Assembly (NCBI GenBank): GCA_951801955.1
Contig: CATOOV010000011.1
Span: 1-64,000, forward strand
Reading direction: 5' to 3'
From: an uncultured Lachnospiraceae bacterium
GTDB taxonomy: Bacteria; Bacillota; Clostridia; Lachnospirales; Lachnospiraceae
DNA: 64,000 nucleotides
Part shown: positions 59,262 to 64,000 of the stretch, piece by piece
Numbering within the stretch: position 1 is the stretch's first letter
Layout: every line of letters begins with the position of its first letter
Made by a program: the position numbers and the translations under genes
The notes under the pieces: model-generated
The model's database searches: none
What the model was told of the DNA's origin: nothing
Seen by the model: the letters and a program-made list of their open reading frames with translations, nothing else

Positions 59262-60314
59262 ATGAATATTGTGGTGCTGGCAGGAGGTTTAAGCACAGAA
59301 CGTGATGTATCTTTTGTAACAGGAAATGAAGTGGCAAAGGCCCTGAGAAAGAACGGGCACCAAGTGATTTTGCTGGATGTTTTTATGGGCTATAGCGATA
59401 AAGAGGAAGATCTTACAGGGGTGTTTGACCGTGCCCAGGAAGTTAGTATTTCAGTAAAAGGGATCTCAAAAGAGGCGCCGGATCTTGCAGCAGTGAAAAA
59501 GAGCAGAAAAGATCAAAGCGACTGTTTCTTTGGACCCAATGTAATTGCTATGTGCCGGATGGCAGATATTGTGTTTCTTGCCCTCCATGGAGAAAATGGG
59601 GAGAACGGAAAAGTCCAGGCAGCGTTTGACCTGTATGGCATTCAATATACCGGCAGCGGTTATCTCAGCAGCGCCCTTGCAATGGATAAAGGTCTGTCAA
59701 AGCGGTTGTTTACGGCAAATCAAATTCCCACTCCTTTGGGAATTTCTATGAAGAAGGAAAACTGCCAATGGAATTTTGAAGATACAGGATTAACGTTGCC
59801 TTGTGTGGTAAAACCTTGCTGCGGGGGTTCTAGTATTGGAGTTTCCATTGTTCGAACCAAGGAGGAATATCAAAAGGCGTTGGAGGAAGCTTTCCAGTGG
59901 GAAACGGAAGTAATCATTGAGGACTATATCAAGGGAAGGGAATTTTCGGTTGCCGTCATTGATTTTAAGGCGCTGCCAGTTATTGAGATCGCCCCGATTG
60001 AAGGATTTTATGATTATAAAAACAAATATGCTGCGGGCAGCGCTGTAGAAACTTGTCCGGCAGAGATTCCAGAGGGCATCACAAAAGAAATGCAGCGCTG
60101 TGCAGAGAAAGTGGCAGAAGTTTTAGAGTTGGATACATATTCCAGAATGGATTTCCTGTTAGATGAAGAAAACAATTTCTATTGCCTGGAGGCAAATACC
60201 CTGCCAGGCATGACTCCCACCAGCTTGATTCCCCAGGAGGCACAAGCAGTTGGAATGGATTTTCAGCAGCTCTGTGAACAGATTATAGAGATTTCTATGA
60301 AAAAATATCAGTAA
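59262..60314 (+). CDS. ddl: D-alanine--D-alanine ligase
   Basis: 350 aa from the ATG at 59262 (AAGGAGG upstream). ATP-grasp ligase: LAGGLSTERDVSFVTGNEVA, LHGENGENGKVQAAFDLYGI, YTGSGYLSSALAMDKGLSK, CCGGSSIGVSIV, and the omega-loop YDYKNKY, which is the Tyr-Lys-Tyr type expected for D-Ala-D-Ala instead of D-Ala-D-Lac. LEANTLPGMTPTSLIPQ closes the active site. It supplies the dipeptide added by MurF, encoded next. Confidence 0.94.
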   Translation: MNIVVLAGGLSTERDVSFVTGNEVAKALRKNGHQVILLDVFMGYSDKEEDLTGVFDRAQEVSISVKGISKEAPDLAAVKKSRKDQSDCFFGPNVIAMCRMADIVFLALHGENGENGKVQAAFDLYGIQYTGSGYLSSALAMDKGLSKRLFTANQIPTPLGISMKKENCQWNFEDTGLTLPCVVKPCCGGSSIGVSIVRTKEEYQKALEEAFQWETEVIIEDYIKGREFSVAVIDFKALPVIEIAPIEGFYDYKNKYAAGSAVETCPAEIPEGITKEMQRCAEKVAEVLELDTYSRMDFLLDEENNFYCLEANTLPGMTPTSLIPQEAQAVGMDFQQLCEQIIEISMKKYQ

Positions 60315-60321
60315 TTAAAGA

Positions 60322-60403
60322 AGTTTGCCAGGGTGCCGCTGTAAGTTGGCGCCTTTTGCAGGAGTTTGCCAGGGTGCCGCTGTAAGTTGACGCCCTTTGC
60401 AGA
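60322..60403 (+). repeat. 41-bp tandem duplication with hairpins between ddl and murF
   Basis: Units at 60322-60362 and 60363-60403 agree at 38 of 41 positions (core GTTTGCCAGGGTGCCGCTGT). Unit 1 holds the hairpin GGTGCC-N10-GGCGCC followed by TTTT; unit 2 has a weaker version. They may act as a leaky terminator that lowers murF relative to ddl. Confidence 0.8.
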
Positions 60404-60416
60404 AATGGAGGAGACC

Positions 60417-61844
60417 ATGAGACATATGACGTTGGAACAGATCACGAGAGCCTGCCATGGGACTTATATAGGGGATCTTGGGCAGATGCAGACGGAAATA
60501 AAGGGAGCTGTCACAGACAGCCGGCAGGTGGAGGAGGGATTTTTGTTTATACCTATCAAAGGCGCAAGGGTGGATGGACATGATTTTATTCCAGATGTGG
60601 TGGCACAAGGTGCCGCGGCAGTTTTGTCGGAAAAGCAACTTGAAGGCTGCAGGGCGCCTTATATTAGGGTGGCATCCAGTGAACAGGCGCTTAAGGATAT
60701 TGCAGAATATTACCGCGAACAGCTTGAGATTCCCATTGTGGGAATAACAGGAAGCGTGGGAAAGACCAGTACCAAAGAAATGATTGCGTCTGTGCTGTCC
60801 CAAAATTATCAAGTGTTAAAGACGGCAGGAAATTTTAACAATGAAATCGGGCTGCCTTTGACACTTTTGCGTATCAGGGAAGAACATGAGGTGGCAGTGG
60901 TGGAGATGGGAATTTCCGATTTTGGAGAAATGCACCGTCTCGCCAAAATGGCTAAGCCAGATATCTGTGTGATTACCAATATTGGGATTTGCCATTTGGA
61001 GAATTTGAAAACCAGGGATGGGATTTTGCAGGCGAAAAGTGAAATCTTTGATTTTTTAAAACCAGGGGGGCATATTGTGTTAAATGGAGAGGATGACAAG
61101 CTTTCTACGATTACACAGGTCAATGGTGTCTGTCCTTTATTTTATGGATACGGGGGACAGGAAGATCCGATAGGGATGACTGGGAAAGAGGGATGCGCCA
61201 GCGGGAAAGAAAAACAGATCTATGCAGACCACATTGAAAACTGCGGGTTAAAGGGAGTGAAAGCTCAAATCCATACGCCCAGAGGCGAGATGCAGGTAAA
61301 TATTCCGATTCCAGGGGAGCACAATGTATACAATGCTATGGCTGCCACGGGAGTAGGGCTTTCCCTGGGTATGGAACTTTCCGATATCAAAGCAGGAATT
61401 GAAAAGGTGGAAACGATCGGAGGACGCAGTAACCTGATCGAGCTGGGGGGGTTGCTGCTCATTGACGATTGTTACAATGCCAATCCTGTCTCAATGCGTG
61501 CTTCCCTGGATGTACTTAGCAATGGGCTTGGCCGGACGATAGCTGTGCTGGGGGATATGGGAGAATTGGGTGAGGAGGAGAGGCGGCTTCATTATGAGGT
61601 TGGCGCATATGCGGCAGAAAAAAATATCCATACGGTTTTCTGTGCTGGGGCTCTTTCAAAACAATTGGCACAGGGAGTAAAAGATGTGGACGCAGGCTGC
61701 ACAGTATTTCATTTTGCAGCCCGGCAGGAAATGACAGAACAGCTTTTGAAGTATTTGAAAGAAGGAGATACTGTCCTGGTGAAAGCCTCCCATTTTATGG
61801 AGTATCCAAAAGTGGTGCAGGCGATCAAAGAAAAATTTTTCTGA
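60417..61844 (+). CDS. murF: UDP-MurNAc-tripeptide--D-Ala-D-Ala ligase
   Basis: 475 aa from the ATG at 60417 (ATGGAGGAGACC upstream). Mur ligase: N-terminal substrate domain (GAVTDSRQVEEGFLFIPIKG), P-loop GITGSVGKTSTKEMIA (~residues 103-118), NFNNEIGLPLTLLR, VVEMGISDFGEM and the C-terminal DDCYNANPVSMRASLDVL. It completes the cytoplasmic peptidoglycan pentapeptide. Operon with ddl: sequential enzymes of one pathway. Confidence 0.96.
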   Translation: MRHMTLEQITRACHGTYIGDLGQMQTEIKGAVTDSRQVEEGFLFIPIKGARVDGHDFIPDVVAQGAAAVLSEKQLEGCRAPYIRVASSEQALKDIAEYYREQLEIPIVGITGSVGKTSTKEMIASVLSQNYQVLKTAGNFNNEIGLPLTLLRIREEHEVAVVEMGISDFGEMHRLAKMAKPDICVITNIGICHLENLKTRDGILQAKSEIFDFLKPGGHIVLNGEDDKLSTITQVNGVCPLFYGYGGQEDPIGMTGKEGCASGKEKQIYADHIENCGLKGVKAQIHTPRGEMQVNIPIPGEHNVYNAMAATGVGLSLGMELSDIKAGIEKVETIGGRSNLIELGGLLLIDDCYNANPVSMRASLDVLSNGLGRTIAVLGDMGELGEEERRLHYEVGAYAAEKNIHTVFCAGALSKQLAQGVKDVDAGCTVFHFAARQEMTEQLLKYLKEGDTVLVKASHFMEYPKVVQAIKEKFF

Positions 61845-61876
61845 TTTGCCGTGCGTACAATCTCACGTCAAATCAG
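61841..61876. terminator. Hairpin at the end of murF
   Basis: CTGATTTG (61841-61848, overlapping the stop) pairs with CAAATCAG (61869-61876), plus GTG/CAC inside. There is no T-tract, so terminator function is uncertain. Confidence 0.4.
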
Positions 61877-61974
61877 AAACGCTGCGCCTTTGATGGACAT
61901 GGGTTCCGGTTAGGTATCTGTCAGCAAAGCTGGCTCGAATGCAACGCCAAGAATCAAAAATGAATCTAGGAAAT

Positions 61975-62721
61975 CTAAGATGTGGACATCATGGACTGAT
62001 GTTGTTTCAGCATTTCTTCAATTTTTTGTTTGGTATAGGCGCCGGAGAATTTCCGCTGCTCCTTATCCAAATCTTTTAAGTAGATTGGCTCGCCGTATTC
62101 CACGATTACATGGCATTTGCGCATAAAAGGCATATGTTTTTCCCAGATCTCGTGGCTGTTGGTGATGGCAATAGGGATGATTGGGCAGCCGGTTTTTTCT
62201 GCCATTTTCAGGCTGCCTTCCTTAAAGGGAAGCAATCCCTCTTCTGGATGGGGATTCCTGGTACCTTCCGGGAAAATACAGATGGATATGCCATTTTGTA
62301 TTTGTTCGATTCCGGTCAGGATCATTTTCATCCCCGCTTTCATATCTGAACGGTCTAAAAAGAGGCAGTAGAGATGCTTCATCCAATTGGAAAGCAGCGG
62401 AACCTTCCTCATAAAATCTTTGGAGATATATCCGGTCAGTCCTGGGCATCGGGAATATGTGATCACAATGTCAAAATAGCTCTGATGGTTGGGGATATAC
62501 AAGACGGCCTGGTCTTTTGGAATCCGGTCCTCACCAATGATGGTAAGTTTCGTTCCGGTTATAAATAGGATCACCTTGAACGCCCATTGCACAATGCGCA
62601 GGCTGCTGATGTCCGCAGCATACTTGTTAAATTTTTTTATTACCCGTTCCATAAGCATAATTGGAATAGAAACAATCAGAAAAATAATTAAAAAAACACA
62701 AACAAGAATGAATCGTATCAT
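61975..62721 (-). CDS. plsC: 1-acyl-sn-glycerol-3-phosphate acyltransferase
   Basis: 248 aa. N-terminal membrane helix (residues ~2-22) and a second hydrophobic segment, then the acyltransferase motifs NHQSYFDIVIT (H-x4-D, motif I), FLDRSDMKAG (motif II), ICIFPEGTRNPHPEEGLLPF (motif III) and CPIIPIAI (motif IV). It makes phosphatidic acid from lysophosphatidate at the membrane. Convergent with murF and divergent from the lipoprotein gene. Confidence 0.92.
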   Translation of the reverse strand: MIRFILVCVFLIIFLIVSIPIMLMERVIKKFNKYAADISSLRIVQWAFKVILFITGTKLTIIGEDRIPKDQAVLYIPNHQSYFDIVITYSRCPGLTGYISKDFMRKVPLLSNWMKHLYCLFLDRSDMKAGMKMILTGIEQIQNGISICIFPEGTRNPHPEEGLLPFKEGSLKMAEKTGCPIIPIAITNSHEIWEKHMPFMRKCHVIVEYGEPIYLKDLDKEQRKFSGAYTKQKIEEMLKQHQSMMSTS

Positions 62722-62868
62722 GTCATTTACCTTTCCTACTGGAAAATATATTCAGGCATGGAAAATTGCCCCTGCTGTATATTATACAAAGGTATTTTGA
62801 AAAATACAATCATAAATATGGGGAAAATTATATACAATATGAGGAGAACGTATAAAAATGAGAGGTAG

Positions 62869-63309
62869 ATGCCAATGAAAACAATTAATTTTCCAGGAAG
62901 AAGACTTGTATTTTTCATATCAGTTGTGATATTATTGCTGGGAATTGTGTCAGCAGGCTGCGGAGTGGAGGAAACAGACAGTCAGAAATTGGAGGATCTG
63001 CCCTATACCATTCTGGAAGAAAAAGAAATTCCCCAAGAATTTTTGACCGTGATAGAAGAGAAGAAAGAGAATATTTTTAAGCTGACCTATTCGGATAAGG
63101 AAAATTTGTACATAGCGGTTGGTTATGGAGTCCAAAATACGGGAGGTTACAGTATCTCCGTAAACCAATGTTACCTGACAAAAAATGCCATTTATTTTGA
63201 TACTACATTGTTAGGTCCTTCCAAGGGAGAAAAGGTAAATGAGGTAAAATCATATCCTTATTTGGTAATTAAGACAAAATATTCGGAAAAAAGCGTTGTT
63301 TTTGAGTAG
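62869..63309 (+). CDS. PrcB-like lipoprotein
   Basis: 146 aa (start 62869; the ATG at 62875 is equally possible). The N-terminal hydrophobic stretch FFISVVILLLGIVSAGC ends in a lipobox-type AGC, so Cys27 is probably lipidated and the protein anchored outside. The C-terminal half matches the PrcB_C pattern (GYGVQNTGGYSISVNQCYLT, then EVKSYPYLVIKTKY). PrcB domains accompany extracellular protease complexes in spirochaetes; in clostridia they occur alone with unknown role. It is upstream of aroK. Confidence 0.78.
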   Translation: MPMKTINFPGRRLVFFISVVILLLGIVSAGCGVEETDSQKLEDLPYTILEEKEIPQEFLTVIEEKKENIFKLTYSDKENLYIAVGYGVQNTGGYSISVNQCYLTKNAIYFDTTLLGPSKGEKVNEVKSYPYLVIKTKYSEKSVVFE

Positions 63310-63368
63310 AAAACACAGTAGGAATCTGATTTTAAATATGCTAAGATGGTAGGCGAGGAGTGATACAA

Positions 63369-63872
63369 ATGAAAAATATCATCCTGATTGGAATGCCAGG
63401 CGCTGGTAAGAGCACTGCGGGAGTGGTGCTTGCCAAGGTGCTGGGTTATCAGTTTGTTGATACAGATCTGCTGATTCAGAGGGAGGAAGGACGCCTCCTT
63501 TCTGAAATCATACATAATGAGGGTATCGAAGGTTTCCTTGCCATTGAAAACCGTATCAACGCAGGCATCTGCGAGGATCAGTCTGTGATAGCCACGGGTG
63601 GAAGCGTGATATACGCAAAAGAAGCGATGGAACATTTGAAGGAAATTGGGACAGTGGTCTATCTTAAGCTTCCCTATGATATTTTGGAAACCAGGTTAAA
63701 CAATATCCGGGGCAGGGGCGTAGTACTAAAAGAAGGACAAACCCTTTTTGAATTATATAGAGAACGGGCAAACCTGTATGAATCCTATGCTGATTTCATT
63801 GTAGATGAAACAGGTTTGGATGTGGAAAAAACTGTTGAAAAAATTTTGGAGCAGTTAAAAATTAACGCATGA
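63369..63872 (+). CDS. aroK: Shikimate kinase
   Basis: 167 aa from the ATG at 63369 (GGAGTG upstream). P-loop GMPGAGKST (residues ~8-16), the shikimate-binding Asp in DTDLLIQ, ATGGSVIY, and the lid/adenine region RGRGVVLKEGQTLFELYRER. It phosphorylates shikimate on the way to chorismate and aromatic amino acids. The length is typical of single-domain AroK. The remaining 128 bases to the window end show no further gene. Confidence 0.94.
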   Translation: MKNIILIGMPGAGKSTAGVVLAKVLGYQFVDTDLLIQREEGRLLSEIIHNEGIEGFLAIENRINAGICEDQSVIATGGSVIYAKEAMEHLKEIGTVVYLKLPYDILETRLNNIRGRGVVLKEGQTLFELYRERANLYESYADFIVDETGLDVEKTVEKILEQLKINA

Positions 63873-64000
63873 TTTTTATAGGAATCGTTCATAATAAAAA
63901 TAGAGACATGCCACAGGGAATTAACATCTTTGGGGCAGGCACAGAAAGCGAAAACCTGCATAAGATAAGCTAACAGGGAAAAGATTTACAAATTGATAAA

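Noticed and set aside
63873..64000. Possible structured RNA at the window end
   Set aside because: Some G/C-rich complementarity (GCAGG / CCTGC) is visible, but the sequence is cut by the window and no known riboswitch core is recognisable.

Overview
The window reads as chromosomal DNA of an anaerobic, low-to-moderate-GC Gram-positive, most likely a gut-type Lachnospiraceae (class Clostridia). The pointers are strong AGGAGG-type ribosome sites, TTGACA/TATAAT promoters with 17-bp spacers, the class III (anaerobic) ribonucleotide reductase pair nrdD-nrdG, rubredoxin, FeoA/FeoB iron uptake, a fused folB-folK gene, heterodimeric ABC exporters with a degenerate site, and many short dispersed repeats at gene ends. 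The taxon is inferred from gene content, not from a database search. There are no rRNA genes, CRISPR arrays or intact prophages; one tRNA-Leu(CAA) is present.

Layout. 1-6 kb: an LtaS-like sulfatase-fold enzyme diverges from two paralogous secreted proteins with pre-peptidase-C-like repeats. 6-10.5 kb: a folate operon (folC, folE, an HD hydrolase, folP, folB-folK). 11-17.2 kb: an ABC-F ATPase, then a tightly coupled operon of a leucine-rich-repeat protein, a VWA protein with a degenerate zincin motif and a MoxR-like AAA+ ATPase, then a HAD phosphatase. 17.5-20.3 kb: an unrecognised acidic protein, a CPBP intramembrane protease and a SMI1/KNR4-like protein. 20.7-26.8 kb: gltB-gltD for NADPH-dependent ammonia assimilation. 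27-38 kb: a PAS-GGDEF-EAL protein, a siroheme nitrite/sulfite reductase divergent from a LysR regulator, a Cof-type HAD protein, a short-chain dehydrogenase and a heterodimeric ABC exporter. 38-42 kb: a frameshifted secreted protein, an ISAs1 transposase remnant, nrdD and nrdG. 42-49 kb: an ECF sigma/anti-sigma/secreted-protein operon, a TrmB-like regulator with a lysA-type decarboxylase, the tRNA and an HD-GYP protein. 49-53.4 kb: an iron module (DtxR-like repressor, two FeoA, FeoB, a DUF2325 protein, rubredoxin). 53.8-64 kb: a decayed NACHT/pentapeptide STAND protein, a GNAT acetyltransferase, a BceAB-like exporter, ddl-murF for cell-wall synthesis, plsC, a PrcB-like lipoprotein and aroK.

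The least explained material is between genes. At least six families of short imperfect-palindromic repeats (called R1 to R6 here) occupy intergenic regions, usually just past gene ends. One supplies the C-terminal tail of a secreted protein, one separates gltD from its terminator, and one sits at the 5' edge of the decayed STAND gene. Several regulatory palindromes are clear: two matching TTAG-N6-CTAA boxes in front of feoA and feoB, a perfect 10+10 palindrome at the TrmB-lysA promoter, and a 10+10 inverted repeat between the reductase and LysR genes. I see no complete, plainly new defence or biosynthetic system. The best candidates for new biology are the LRR-VWA-MoxR operon, the HD enzyme inside the folate operon (a possible stand-in for the missing dihydroneopterin triphosphate dephosphorylation step) and the FeoB-coupled DUF2325 protein.
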